Of a stretch of 64,000 bases of DNA, positions 35,509-47,339 are shown piece by piece. The stretch covers positions 40,948,510-41,012,509 of the forward strand of contig NC_054741.1 in NCBI RefSeq assembly GCF_018143015.1, written 5' to 3'. Numbering within the stretch: position 1 is the stretch's first letter; the number at the start of each line of letters is the position of its first letter. The position numbers were made by a program, and so were the translations under genes. The stretch is from Lytechinus variegatus (Eukaryota > Echinodermata > Echinoidea > Temnopleuroida > Toxopneustidae). The notes beneath the pieces are model-generated. The model ran no database searches and was not told the origin of the DNA. It was given only the letters and a program-made list of their open reading frames with translations.

Positions 35509-36039
35509 ATCATCCTCTACATCTCCTTCATCTTCACCATTTCACCATCATCTTCATCCTTATCATCTCCTTCTTCATTGCTCAAATTACATTACTGCTG
35601 TTTTTCATGAAATGTACTGTATATCGATTCTGCTGTATTAATGTATTATATTAATCAATGAGTTTTAACCTGGGGGTTGTCATTTTTTCAAGCAATCTGC
35701 TTATGATGACAATCCTTTTCCTGCAAATTGTAAATGTTAACTAATTTGGTATGAGATCAGTTTTGTTTGTAATGATAATTTTAGTACACTTAGTTATGAT
35801 TCATGCAAAAAAAAAGTTCTCAATATGCTATGTCTGTTATGATATGGAAAATGTATTTATACGAATGATGTAATTGCAGAAGTAAACAATCAAATCAAAT
35901 CAAAATGTGCCCCCCTTAGAAAATCCTGGATATGCCCCTGATTAATGTGATACGTTAAATGTAAATAATACAATTATTGTTCAGTCTTTAGAGCAATACC
36001 TCAATGCAGCTAGTCCAAGTGGATGCCAGGTTCCCAAAG

Positions 36040-37244
36040 GGTTTGACCGTCATAATTATATGGGAAGCTGCCCCATGGCATTTTATGCACTACAAAATGG
36101 TTCATAATTGTTTTAAAAAATATTTCAGGAGCGTCAGTGAAATGATTTGTCTCTTGATACATACTGAAGATAAAAAAATACATTTGGATTTTTTTCTAGA
36201 AAATTACATTTCATTGATATTTTCTATACACCAAATATGGGAAAGCTGCTCGCAAATGACGTCATCATTATAATATAAGTAGGGGAAGGCAGGGTAAGTT
36301 GTGACAGTTTTTGCTTTTTGCATGTTAGAATTTATATGATTAACAATCTTGTCGAAATAAGTACCTTGCCTTGAAATTTAATTCTTCTGAAATATTTTCC
36401 ACCTATATATAACTTTCTATCCCCACACTGAAAGTCATCGTGACCTTTGAAAAAAACGATGTCAAATGGCTCAACTTGCCCCATATATGGGGTAAGTTTG
36501 AGCCACCTTCTGGGGTAAGTTGAGCCACAAAAACTATGTACAAAATGTATGAGGGGAGAACCAGCATGTCAATTTTTTGTTTAAAGTCTTTTCACTTGCT
36601 AATTCTCTATAAATACATCCTTTAAAAGGAAAAGAGCAGTCATTTGAATTTGCTCCTTTCAGCCAGCATTTCAATTGATTTTTATGGTTTGTTTAATTTT
36701 TAAGATACATTACCATAGGAATTACCATGGCTCAACTTGCCCCATGCTGTTTGGCTCAACTTACCCCAGTCCGTACTTAGTGCGATAATTTTTGTATCCA
36801 CACATTTATTATGCATCCATCATATAAAAGACTATGACAAGAATAAAGATCCATACCTGGACTAATAATGTTGTTATCATGTCTTTATTATATTTAAAGA
36901 CGTGTGTGTTTTCAAAGCACTTATCTATTTCACACTCTTTTTTACTTTTTTGGCTGAAATTCATGTTTTTCCCTCTAAAAAACTACTTTTTGTTTCAAAG
37001 TTGAAAACAATGTGGTGGGTTAGGGGTTATGCTATGGGTCATCAATACATGACACCACCACAATGTCTGACTCATTCATTATTGGCCTGGGGCTGGTGGC
37101 TCAACTTGCCCCTATGCTCAACTTACCCCGCCTTCCCCTATAGCTTTTTTAATCTTTGATTGATTTCCTAAAACCCTCACCCATATCATTTTATGTTTTT
37201 TCTGCTATTCTACAATGACTTTTTACTCAGGTTGAACTTCCCCT
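36040..37244. mobile_element. AAGGGGAAGTTCACCC-family MITE, split by another MITE
   Basis: The left part carries 'ctgctcgcaaatgacgtcat' and the right part ends 'ctcaggttgaacttcccctg', matching the order in the complete copy at 39965-40460. The insert at 36282-37138 separates them. Confidence 0.65.
36282..37138. mobile_element. MITE with GGGGAAGGC ends, TA target
   Basis: Ends GGGGAAGGCAGGGTAAGTTG and CAACTTACCCCGCCTTCCCC are inverted and flanked by TA. Inside, GGCTCAACTTGCCCC and its complement recur at least six times. The TA duplication suggests a Tc1/mariner-type mechanism. No transposase. Confidence 0.75.
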
Positions 37245-37674
37245 GTAATGAATTAAGTACAATTGCGATCAAGAGTGTGCTTCAAATTTGAATATTAATA
37301 CAGCGATTTGACATGAAAAGGCTGCCCATGACAGTCCAGAAAAAAATAAGATATTCCAGCCAAAAGATTATCAATTTGGTGCAGACGATCTATCTATGAT
37401 TTTAAAAATGTCCCCCTTTCCATTATTTTTACTTTCTGAGAACCTTTCTTAGTTGATCTATGTAGGGCTTACATGCGGGGGCTTTTTGATTTTTTTTCAT
37501 GGGGGTTTAAGACACTTTTTACCTATACCATTATGACCTCTGCCATTTTTACCTTGCCATTTTTACCTCTGCCATTTTTACCTCTGCCATTTTTACCTCT
37601 GCCACTTTTACCTCTGCCATTTTTACCTCTGCCATTATTACCTCTGCCATTTTTTACACCGAGCAGTTCTACGG

Positions 37675-38070
37675 TTACGGAGTGACATTCAGAAACAACT
37701 TTTTGCATTCAAACAAAGATATCACCCATATTTGAATAGTTATTTGCAAAGAAATGGTACCTGACAGTAGTTGATGAAATCCACTTTTCAAAATAAAATT
37801 CATTATTTTGATCCACTGAATTAATGAGATATAATATTCATAATCATGGTTACGGAGTGACGCAAAATGGACATGCATATTTGAGGAGAAAACATATTGC
37901 TCAAACTCTGAATTTTAAATTACTATCATAATTCTGATTTATTGATTGGATTCTATGTGGTTCTAACTTTAATATGCTGCATTACATAAAAAATAAGTGA
38001 ACTATTTCATTAATTACGACTTGAAACGTAAACCCATTCGCGGTTACGGAGTGACATGAGAATTATCCAC
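37675..38070. repeat. diverged ~180-190-bp repeat
   Basis: The string GGTTACGGAGTGAC recurs at about 37674, 37851 and 38043. The intervening sequence is otherwise strongly diverged. The fold-back element inserted next to the first copy. Confidence 0.45.
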
Positions 38071-39564
38071 TCATAGAACAACATAAAATTAACTTATATT
38101 TTAAAATTTTTGTTTGATATGATGTAAAATGATGACCTTCAGATTATCCAAAAGAAAATTTCACAAAACAAGCAATAGTTTTCTGTTAAATTGAAATTAA
38201 GTAAAAAACAATATATGTAGTCCCACACATAGGATTTCTTGTATGGTTCGGATTTTCCTATAAGGAGATGTGTATATTGTGTTCATACAACACATTTCAT
38301 TCTTCATCAAACCATCCTTTCATTCTGTCATTTTATCATGCTATTAATTCATGCCTCATTATCTCAACTACTGTTTCCATCTCCGTTCATTAGCTCACCA
38401 TCATCATGTTTCCACCTTAGACCAGTTGTGTAAATATTGACTATGCTGTATTACCCCCACCATGAACAACCCCTTGTTCAACTCCATCTGTTTATACTTT
38501 CCTTATCACTTTGCCTTCCTCAGAATATTATGTAACTATGTACAGTGAATTATATATTGTAGTTTAGTATAGAGAATAAAGTCAGTTGTGAATGTGACTC
38601 CAAGCCAAGCAGACATGCCTAGTTATTGAGTAGAGATCGAGACCGAGTATGAGTTCAAGTGTGTATTAGAGTTAAAATACACATACACAAAAGTGTAAAA
38701 AAAAAATTGTGGCTAATTATGCTCCCCTTTTGTATTTATGAAATTCCATATGAGTTTTGATAGAAAAATTTGATCCAGATTTGAAATAGAGCCAATATAA
38801 ATTTTTGGAAAATGTCCACTTTTGCTTGGAATTGCCCAAATGTAAATTCACGCCCAAAATTCGTATCTGTATCATTATTTGTATTTTTGGTAATATTGAA
38901 AAATTATTGCCAATTTCCATAAAAAACAAAATGTAAAAAATGTACATAATGAGTATTTTTAAAACAGTTGAAACAAACATTAAGAAAAAAAATTATACTT
39001 ATTTTTTTAATCTAATATGCATTTGATCGAAATTCCTTAATAAAAAAACAACAGTTCAAGGGTGTTTTTTAAAAGATTTAAACCCAAATATATATTTCAT
39101 TTATGCACTAAAATTTGCATAATTGATACAAATAAAATAAAGCATATTGATTTAATGAAATTAAGCTTTGAAACCCAATGTCATTTTCTTCCATTGTGCA
39201 AATTCTTCTGCCCCCCCCCCCCCTAGATTGACAAGACTCAAAATACACCGGGACTACTTGTATTGTACATATATAAGTAATAAACTTGTGAAATGTCAAC
39301 TTACTCTAATGTTCTTTTTTTTGGCATTCAATTTCCATGATTAATTTTGGGGAAAATATGAACTTTTCTGTTGGAAATTCAGTACCAAAAAAATTGTAGT
39401 CATCCCTTACTCAAAAAAGTATTTCAAACATCAAGAGCTTAAATCATATTGTATTAAGGGTATGGTTTAATTGATTTACAGAAAATTGCATCACTCGTTT
39501 GGGGAAAAAACGTTTAAAACAATAAAAAATGTTTTTTTTTAATAAAAAACGTTTTTTTTAATCA
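38071..39564. other. no gene recognised
   Basis: AT-rich, with a C13 run at about 39212, homopolymer A runs, and two near-copies of AAAAAACGTTT near 39540. No coding exon or defined element. Confidence 0.3.
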
Positions 39565-39790
39565 CAACCCTGTATTGAAGGTACATGTAAAATGCAACAT
39601 ATTTTCAATATTTTGAGATGACATTTCATTGATTACTACACAATATATGAGGAAGCTGGTACCATATGACATCACAAATAAAATTATTGATATTCAAATA
39701 ACTTTGTTAATAGATTTCCTCAATCCTTCAATATTTTGTCCTGCTATTTTTATGATAAATTTTTTGTGAGGGTGACCTTCCCCTTTAACG
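39565..39790. mobile_element. fragment of AAGGGGAAGTTCACCC MITE family
   Basis: Right half only: 'gaggaagctggtaccatatgac', 'ctgctatttttatgataaat', and the end 'gggtgaccttcccctttaa'. Confidence 0.65.
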
Positions 39791-39964
39791 TAATTTGTGA
39801 GGGATTGGAGAAGGAAACATGGGATATACATTTAGGGATTACTCCGGATACCTGATAAACTAATAGGATAAAAAGAATGGGGAAATTTCACAAACTGGAT
39901 AGAAACACATTTCCTGCATTTTATATCAAGCGGATTGATGCTAAAGATATGACTGATGCTTTTA

Positions 39965-40460
39965 AAGGGGAAGTTCACCCTGAAGAAAACTTTCTGGTAA
40001 AAATAGCAGAAAAAATAGTAAAAAATATTGGTGAATGTTTGAGGAAAATCCGTTAAAGAGTAAGAAAGTTATTAGAGTTCAAAGTTTTGGATTTGTGACG
40101 TCATAAACGAGCAGCTGTCCCATGTGTTATGTAATATAAAGTGCATAAATTTCAAATTTTGTATGGTTCCTGATGACTTAATTTTCTTTTCTTTTCATGA
40201 TCGGGTGTGAAACGATTTGTCTATTGATATACAAAAGTTACAGTGAAAATCATTTTAAATTTTCTGAGAAAATGACATTTTATTGATTTTTTACCATTCG
40301 CTATGTAGGAATGCTGCTCGCATATGACGTCACAAATCAAATAACTGAAATTCTAATAACTTTTTAATTATTTGATGAATTTTTCTCAAACCGGCAATAT
40401 TTTTCATTAATTTTTCTGCTATTTTTACAATAAACTTTTTGTCAGGGTGAACTTCCCCTT
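39965..40460. mobile_element. complete AAGGGGAAGTTCACCC MITE
   Basis: Near-perfect inverted ends (AAGGGGAAGTTCACCCTGA / TCAGGGTGAACTTCCCCTT) continue inward for about 60 bp. It is flanked by TA at 39963-39964 and 40461-40462. Length is 496 bp and it is non-coding. Probably a Tc1/mariner-mobilised family given the TA target. Confidence 0.85.
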
Positions 40461-40633
40461 TAAAGACATGATTGATTGTTTTATTTCTTGGATAGAGCAT
40501 GCTCAGATAGCCCATTTTGAGTCGTACAGGATAAATAAACTGATTATTTCTGCAGTGTCTCTGGGAGAATGATTATGGCTATCTGACTACATCTATGTAA
40601 GTCACCATGTTAGTCTTTTTGTTATCCCATTGT

Positions 40634-40822
40634 CAGAGATGCCAAGTTCAAAGACCAGCTATGCGTGAGATTTTTCTGTGAATCTGAGTGAGATCACAGA
40701 CATTGTGTACAATTATTATGGGGATAGGCTGTGAAAGTTGCGTGAGACAGAGATTTGAGGGAATGAACAAGAGTCCAAAATGCTTGAGTCTCACGCATAA
40801 TGCGTGAGACTTGGTAGCTCTG
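40634..40822. mobile_element. hAT-like MITE with 6-bp target duplication, copy A
   Basis: Ends CAGAGATGCCAAGTT and ACTTGGTAGCTCTG are inverted. It is flanked by perfect CATTGT at 40628-40633 and 40823-40828. The interior contains 'tctcacgcataatgcgtgagac'. Related copies at 54348 and 63389 also have 6-bp flanking duplications. Confidence 0.8.
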
Positions 40823-41077
40823 CATTGTGTATTTTATTCAGATCAACTATTTGATTGAGACTCATTGCTTGTGACAATCGACTTTGTTTGTGGAGCGGTG
40901 GTGGAATGGTGTGGGCTTGAGAAAATTGGAAGGCTTTTCTCAAAAGGACGCCGGGTAGAGGGAGGGGAGTCAAATAAATGCATCCTTTCGAGACAACTCG
41001 GGTACAGTCAGTCAGTCGGCAAGCCCTAAAAAAGTAGCTTCTTATATCCAGATGATATTCATGACGAGAGAGTTTTT

Positions 41078-41363
41078 GTCTCACTTGCATAGCAGAGTGA
41101 GACTATAGGCGCCGCTTTTCCGACGGCGGCGGCGTCAACACCAAATCTTAACTTAAGGTTAAGTTTTTGGTATGACAGCATAACTTAGAAAGTATATGGA
41201 CCTAGTTCATGAAACTTGGCCATAAGAATAATCAAGTATTACTGAATGTTCTGCCCGAGTGTCAGGTCACATGACCAAGCACAAAAGTCATATAAGGTCA
41301 TTGAAGTATGGCCATTTTAGAGGTAATTAAAAGATTACTGTCATAACTTTTAAAGTTTATAGA
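41078..41363 (+). mobile_element. GTCTCAC-family transposon, left part (outermost level of nest)
   Basis: Begins GTCTCACTTGCATAGCAGAG and follows the 31518 copy, though it skips most modules, to TTTATAGA. The sequence resumes at 53332. This is the oldest insertion of the nested complex. Confidence 0.8.
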
Positions 41364-42262
41364 TGTTACAAGTCATGTCTATCTATGCCAGTGACTCAAA
41401 TATTTTGTCTTGGTCATGCATCTTTTCCTTTTGTCCATAGTTATGCAGTGCAGTTGGCTATTAGCACTTTTCATTTGTGTGTGCATAACTCAGTGAAAGG
41501 TAGCTTTAAATAGACTTCCACTTTCTAAATTCTAATCCCTATTGAATGTTAGGATGGTTCAGATAGTTTTCTTGCAAGGGTTTTGTTATAAGCAGGTGAA
41601 TGCAATATTTAAGTAGCTTGGGTTTAGAATGGAATTCTTGTAAGGGAGGAACCCTAGTTAAAATTGATAGTTGTCACTTGAAGCTTAGGAATCGGAGAGG
41701 CAAGACCTCCGAGTTCACTCTAAGAGCAGCCGTAGCAGCTAGCCTGCTAGGGTTTGGTAGCATCAGCTAGGCCGACAGGGTCGGGCGACGACAGCATGTT
41801 TAGGCTGTACATCTGGAAACAAGGCGTGGCAGTTTCTTATATTTTTCTAGCTATGTTGCACCACATTTGTCGGTTACACTTTGTAATTCCGAAGGTTCGT
41901 AATTCCGAAACACGTAAATTGCCTATACCTCGATGTTCGTTAATCCGAAAACGGAAAAGGGTTCGTTAATCCGAACATTTGTGGCGTTATTCCGACGGTT
42001 TGTTATTCCGAAGGTTCGATAATCCGAAAACAAAAGAAGGTTCGTTGTTCCGAAGGTTCGATAATCTGAAAACGAAATAAGGTTCGTTGTTCCGAAGGTT
42101 CGTTAATCCGAAAACGAAATAAGGTTCGTTGTTCCGAAGGTTCGTTAATCCGAAAACGAAATAAGGTTCGTTGTTCTGAAGGTTTGATAATCCGAAAACG
42201 AAATAAGGTTCATTAATCCGAAAACAAAATAAGGTTCGTTAATCCGAAAAAAGAAAACCGGG

Positions 42263-44150
42263 AAAGCAGAGGCAGAGGCAAGGGGGGGGCAGGGGACACT
42301 GTTGCCGTTCAATTGTTATGAGGATGGGAAGGCAAGGGCTGCCGAACAAATTTTCGTTGGGGGGTAAAGTCAAAAAATGAAACTCATACGTCAAAATGGG
42401 CACTTTGGTGATATTTTCACCTGAAGATTATCATCTGCTTGAAGTCATTGTGTGTTTGATAGTGATTAAGTAGAGAAAAACTTTTTTGAAGTGACTAATT
42501 ATTATGGCAAAATGTATATTTAGGCTTTATTTTTCGGGAGAGAGTATAATGAGCGAGCGGCTTGGTATTAAACAAATTCAAAGGTGAAGTTGTAAAACGT
42601 TTTGGGGGGTCAATTATTCTTAAAATGGCATTATTGCGAGGTGTTGCGAGCGTGAATCACAAGCTAAAACTTTAGGGTATTTCAATAAAAAATGAAAATA
42701 AGTTTTTAAAAATCCGAGAAGATTTCTGCCGTCATTAAAAAGATGTGCATCTAGCTAAAAAATTAACACGAGCGCAAAACGCGAGCTTAAACATATAGTG
42801 ACCAGAAAAGAAACCTGGTTAAAAAAGCATTTAGTGACCTCTTTAGGATGCATATTTCACCAATCGAATGAGAGTGCGAAGCGCAAGCTGAAAATTTGCA
42901 ATATTCCAGCCTCAAAACTTAACTTGTATACTTAAAAAGAGTATTTCATTTTGAAAAAAAAAACATGAAAAACTGCATATTTATTTTTGAAAAAGGAACT
43001 TTTCCATTTTGGAAAATATTCATTTCCCTGTTTTTTATTTCATTTTTGGGGTGCAAGTGCCCCCTGCCTCCCTCCCAGCGGATCCAACATTCGTCAAATA
43101 GGGGGGGCAATTTTTTTTCAGATATATTTTCCTCGATTGGCAGCTTAAAGTTGATTTTTGTTTGTTTCTTTGAAAGGGTAGTCCTAACAGTCAATAATTA
43201 GCTTTATACTAAAGTAAATATGTAATAACATGATAAACCCTTTTAAATAATGCGAGTGCGAGCTATATATTTTTTTATATGATGGGCAATATGTTTGTGA
43301 TCTTCAAAACGAGATGCCTGTGTAACTAAATTTAGATAATAACTGCGAGCAAGAAGCGCGAACAGAAATTTTAAATATATAAGCTCTGACCTGATCTAAA
43401 GGGGACATTTTAAGAATTTTTTTGCAGTTAGCCATGAAGAAGATGGGTGTTTCAACCAGTGGCGGCAGAACGTATTTTCCTTCTTTTTTTTGGGGGGGGG
43501 CAAAGCCCAAAAAGGGGCCAGTAGGGGCAATTTGGTGCAAATGGATATTTTCACCATGAGATTATGATCTGTGTAAAGAGGTGTGTTTTGTAGTAATTAA
43601 ATTGAGCAAAATTTTTTGAGTGATCACTGATTGATAAGTTATATATTTATGTTTCATTTCTGCGAGCTTAGCGAGCAAGCGGTTTGGGGGAAAAATCAAA
43701 TCTGAAGATGTAAAATTCGCCTTTTTGGTCAATTACTGATAAAAGGGCATCCTTGTGAGATGTTGCAAGCGAATCACGTGCTCAAACTTTTGGAAATTTC
43801 ATGTAGGCCTAGAATGATAATAATGATAATATTGATAAAGATATTATTTATCCAAGGAAGCCACTTCAGTTCTGAAAACTGTTCTCCCAGCTATTGTTTT
43901 TTTTACAAGAATGCTTAGAATGTCCAGTTTTCAGGTTGGAAAATCGGAAAAGTTTGGCTCACGTTTCTCGCTCGCATCAAGTATTGTTTATTGAGGAACT
44001 CATTCTATTCCTGGTTAAAAAAAAATGAAATGTCCAGTTTTCAGGTTGGAATATCACAAATTTTAAGCTTGTGGTTCGTGCTCTCATTATTTAGTTCGTG
44101 AAATAAATATTCTATTCATGAGTCACTAAATGCAGTCCTTAAAAGATTAC
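42263..44150. repeat. interior of fold-back element, ~1.1-kb diverged repeat
   Basis: Two diverged copies (about 42400-42690 and 43520-43810) share 'gatattttcacc', 'gcgag..gagcaagcggtttgg', 'ggcat..ttgygagrtgttgc'. Many 'gcgagc' strings are present. No transposase or other coding region. Confidence 0.5.
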
Positions 44151-44158
44151 TTTCTGAA

Positions 44159-44313
44159 GCCTGTTGCATAAAACTTTTTACCTGAGAAAACTCTGGTAAA
44201 AACTGAAAACTAAGGTTAGTCTGATTTCCGCCATTGACTTTAGCACAGGGCAAAAACTCCGGTAAAAACAACCTGAGTTTTCTCAGGTAAAAAGATTTAT
44301 GCAACGGGGCCCC
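44159..44313. mobile_element. small MITE with GTTGCATAAA ends
   Basis: Inverted arms GCCTGTTGCATAAAA / TTTATGCAACGGGGC continue through CTTTTTACCTGAGAAAACTC on both sides. About 155 bp. Confidence 0.75.
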
Positions 44314-44689
44314 AGGTCAGTATATAAACAAATTACAGCTCGCCCTCGCATTAATTCTTTCGAAAGATACCGGTACACATCTTTCTCAGGATTACAATAA
44401 ATGCTCAGAATGTTTAAGTTCACGTCTTGTTACATGAAATGTCTACTAGTTTGAGCTTGAGATTCGCGCTTTCAACATCTCACAAGGATCATTATTAGTA
44501 TTATTTCTATTTTTATTACCAGCAGAAGCTGTTATTAAAAAATGACATCCCCTCCAATACAAATCCTATTATCTAGAGGTTACTCGCACGCGACCAACAC
44601 ACTTGATCCCCTGCATCTTTAAACCATTTGCTTAGGCAGCAATTGCTCAGATAAATCGAAATTGGCCTATGCTTGATCAGGGCGCCTAT

Positions 44690-45128
44690 TCTTAATGAAA
44701 TATACATGCATTTGACCACAACACACGCATGTATCAACGCTCTAGCCGGGGAGTTGTCTGACCCGTGGGTCACTGAGTTTGGGGTACCCCAAGGGTCAGT
44801 TCTCGGGCCGATTCTGTTTAGTTTGTATATCACTCCCATCTCTGACATTATTAATAAACATGGTCTACAGTATATTTGTTATGCAGATGATATACAAAGT
44901 ATTGTTCCCTTGACCCGCGCTCTTTTGAAAATATAAATGAAACACTTGCGAAAACCTCACTTTGTATTTCAGAAATTAGTAGGTGGATGTCATCTAATTA
45001 TCTCCAGCTGAATAATAGCAAAACTGAATTCACAGCTCTTTGTTCTTCTGCCCGCCATCTGCAATCAATATCACATATCCAGCTTAATGTTAATGGTCAA
45101 TGCATCCCCATCTCCACTAAAATTACTG
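44690..45128 (+). mobile_element. L2/CR1-like LINE, reverse-transcriptase part
   Basis: The frame encodes the reverse-transcriptase core [17 protein letters not shown] followed by the catalytic YADD box (ICYADDIQ), then, after one frameshift near 44925, ISRWMSSNYLQLNNSKTEF. It is 5'-truncated: everything upstream of the RT fingers is missing. The sequence stops at ATTACT where the Ngaro element enters and resumes at 50382 with FLGVCIDN. The LINE therefore predates the Ngaro insertion and is inactive. Confidence 0.85.
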
Positions 45129-45240
45129 GTTCATCCTCCAACGTTCACAGCATAAGTCTTACAAATCTCTCATTACAAACCATAATGCACCAAAAAACCA
45201 AAATACACGTTATTTTGGGATTAGCCTGCCAAGCTACTAG
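45129..45240 (-). repeat. Ngaro split direct repeat B2
   Basis: A 112-bp copy of the repeat at 45819-45930 differing at about two positions. It marks the left boundary of the element against LINE sequence. Confidence 0.85.
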
Positions 45241-45597
45241 CACGATCGACCCGGCGAGGTCTTTATTCAGTAATATCAAATAATCAATACATTTGACAAC
45301 ACAGTTGTCATAAAAATAAGATATGTCACAAACGCGAAAACAAACCAATTGCTTCTTCAGTATGTGTTTTAAGGTACATCATCTTCGTATAGGTTTTATC
45401 CTTTTTAATCCTAACACGGGAAATTTGACTCTAACATTTCCCTATCCTATTAGCCCAGGCTGAAAAAACAGAGATAAAAACTAATAAGCGCAAAAACTCT
45501 GAAAAACCCTAGGCTATTACAAACGTTGTTACCAGACATAAAACGAAATAATGGATTCTTAAAATATTAACTCGGGTAACTAATTGGTCTTTTTTAT

Positions 45598-45930
45598 AAA
45601 AAGACGTGCTAGTTCTATGCTATAGAAGGCTAGAATGATCCTCGGCGTTCTCTACGCCCAACTCAAGAATCTACTTCTTTTCATATACAAATTACCCTAT
45701 ACGTCACATTCAAATTACCCAACGTCGTCAAGTCCGCTACGCTTGCCTGACTTAGCATTCATACGTTGCCGTCTAAACAATATTTACCAGCTATACTCCG
45801 TAACGCTGGAAAATAAATGTTCATCCTCCAATGTTCACAGCATAAGTCTTACAAATCTCTCATTACAAACCATAACGCACCAAAAAACCAAAATACACGT
45901 TATTTTGGGATTAGCCTGCCAAGCTACTAG
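45598..45930 (-). repeat. Ngaro contiguous A2 and B1 repeats
   Basis: 45598-45818 (A2, 221 bp) is followed without a gap by 45819-45930 (B1, 112 bp). In this family the joined pair is the template for the circular intermediate. Confidence 0.85.
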
Positions 45931-46305
45931 AATAAACTACAAAGAAGGGCGGTATTTACATTTAACTTCATTAAATATATATGGACCTAATTTTGACCAG
46001 TTACGAAAATTAGAGCATACATATGTGCTCGTGTCATGTGATGACGTATTCAAAAACTGATAAAATTCTAATTTGTTAAATAATTGAAATATTGATGAGC
46101 GATAGAAGCTGTTACATTAAAAATTTAAACTATTCTGAATCGAAAGTAATTCATACATTCTATATAAGGCATTTTATTATCATTGTCATATCCAACCTGA
46201 ACTTCGAACGTAGGTTAGTCTCAAATGGAATGCAATTAAGAAACAATAAATAAAGATATTATTCCTCAATTTGGAGAAATCAATATTTATAATAGATGTA
46301 CCACA

Positions 46306-47208
46306 TTACAAACCAAGAGCTTTCGATACAGATAATCTATCCTGTAAGCTATCCTCTACGTAGCCGTCTTTGGCTCTCTCACCTTTCCACCTACCATGTC
46401 TTTTCCAGACCCTGTCATTCACCTTGCTCCTTGCGGCGGCTTTGGCCCCGCTAGCTCTCAAGGAGTGTAGACCAATTTTAGCGTCTTCACTACTCACTTC
46501 CTTCAAACGAGCTACTACTGTTTCTCGTGTTCTAGTATAACTCATTGATTTATTTTTATGTATCAAGAACTTTCCTCTCCGGTTACCATAAGCGGGCTTA
46601 AATAAAAAATGATCTGAGGCAGAATTAATCCCTGTGCTAAACATATATCTCTTCAAGATACTGACAGGGCATGCGTTTGTTTGCCCTTTACTTATAACTA
46701 CCTCGTCTCCTTTTCTGTATTGATCAGTTTTACTTTTACAAATTTTTACAGACATATAATCATCGAAGAAGGTAATATCATTACACTTGAGTGATCGCGC
46801 TTCGTCGAATCTGAAGAATCCGCTGTAACAAAGTGTGATAAATGCGAGATCTCTCAGAACGAGAATGTCTTGTGTATCTTTATACTTGTCGCAAAGGTTG
46901 ACTATCTGCTCATTCGTTAAGATGTCCTTCTTCGTCGTTTTCGTGTAACTTTTTCTCTTAGCGGCTTCCACCAAATGAACTACAAAGCCATTGGTCGTCG
47001 AATCGGCTAGACCCTTCAGTTTATGAGCCCATTTGATGGCGTATAAAGCGCCTTGGATAACTGTTGAGGACTTACCGGCGTCAATCAAACTAGTTAAATA
47101 TAAAGCAATGTGTATAGGTTCAGCAGGTAGCGCCCTCTGCGCCCTCAGCGTTGATAAATTCTTCGAACTTTTTGAAACTACAGAAGTAATTGTTGGTTGT
47201 ACCTTCAC
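46306..47208 (-). CDS. Ngaro tyrosine recombinase
   Basis: About 300 residues of a tyrosine-recombinase (phage-integrase fold) protein: an N-terminal core-binding part followed by the catalytic domain, with recognisable blocks such as LCYSGFFRFDEARSL and GLHSLRASGAKAAARS. In these elements the recombinase inserts a circular DNA copy, in place of the integrase used by LTR elements. It lies downstream of the RT/RNase H frame, the family's usual order. The start is not clear. It looks whole. Confidence 0.85.
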   Translation of the reverse strand: MKVQPTITSVVSKSSKNLSTLRAQRALPAEPIHIALYLTSLIDAGKSSTVIQGALYAIKWAHKLKGLADSTTNGFVVHLVEAAKRKSYTKTTKKDILTNEQIVNLCDKYKDTQDILVLRDLAFITLCYSGFFRFDEARSLKCNDITFFDDYMSVKICKSKTDQYRKGDEVVISKGQTNACPVSILKRYMFSTGINSASDHFLFKPAYGNRRGKFLIHKNKSMSYTRTRETVVARLKEVSSEDAKIGLHSLRASGAKAAARSKVNDRVWKRHGRWKGERAKDGYVEDSLQDRLSVSKALGL

Positions 47209-47339
47209 TCCTGGAGTCGACTAGATGGGTTGCCATGCTATCTGCTAATCTCAGCAGCTTGCCCGAAGCCCCAGAAGCCAACACTTCGTTTTTGATTGAT
47301 GTTCGTAGTCCTAAACCTGCAAAATATGAATAAGAATGT

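Larger units (their letters stand above)
34590..37660. mobile_element. TU-like fold-back transposon with 15-bp repeat ends
   Basis: The left end is GGTG followed by about 17 units of the 15-mer AATGGCAGAGGTAAA (to about 34860). The right end (37537-37660) is the inverted array ending TTTTTTACACC. A 14-bp duplication flanks it: GGGCAGTTCTACGG at 34576-34589 and GAGCAGTTCTACGG at 37661-37674, one mismatch. Terminal arrays of short tandem repeats in inverted orientation are known from sea-urchin TU and Drosophila FB elements. The interior carries MITEs and a hairpin and no transposase. Gly/Arg/Lys/Asn frames are array translations. Confidence 0.8.

Noticed and set aside
45635-46060. 141-codon plus-strand ORF starting MILGVLYAQL, also at 50198
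   Set aside because: The shared 61 codons are antisense to the Ngaro A repeat, so the match is repeat identity and not a gene pair.
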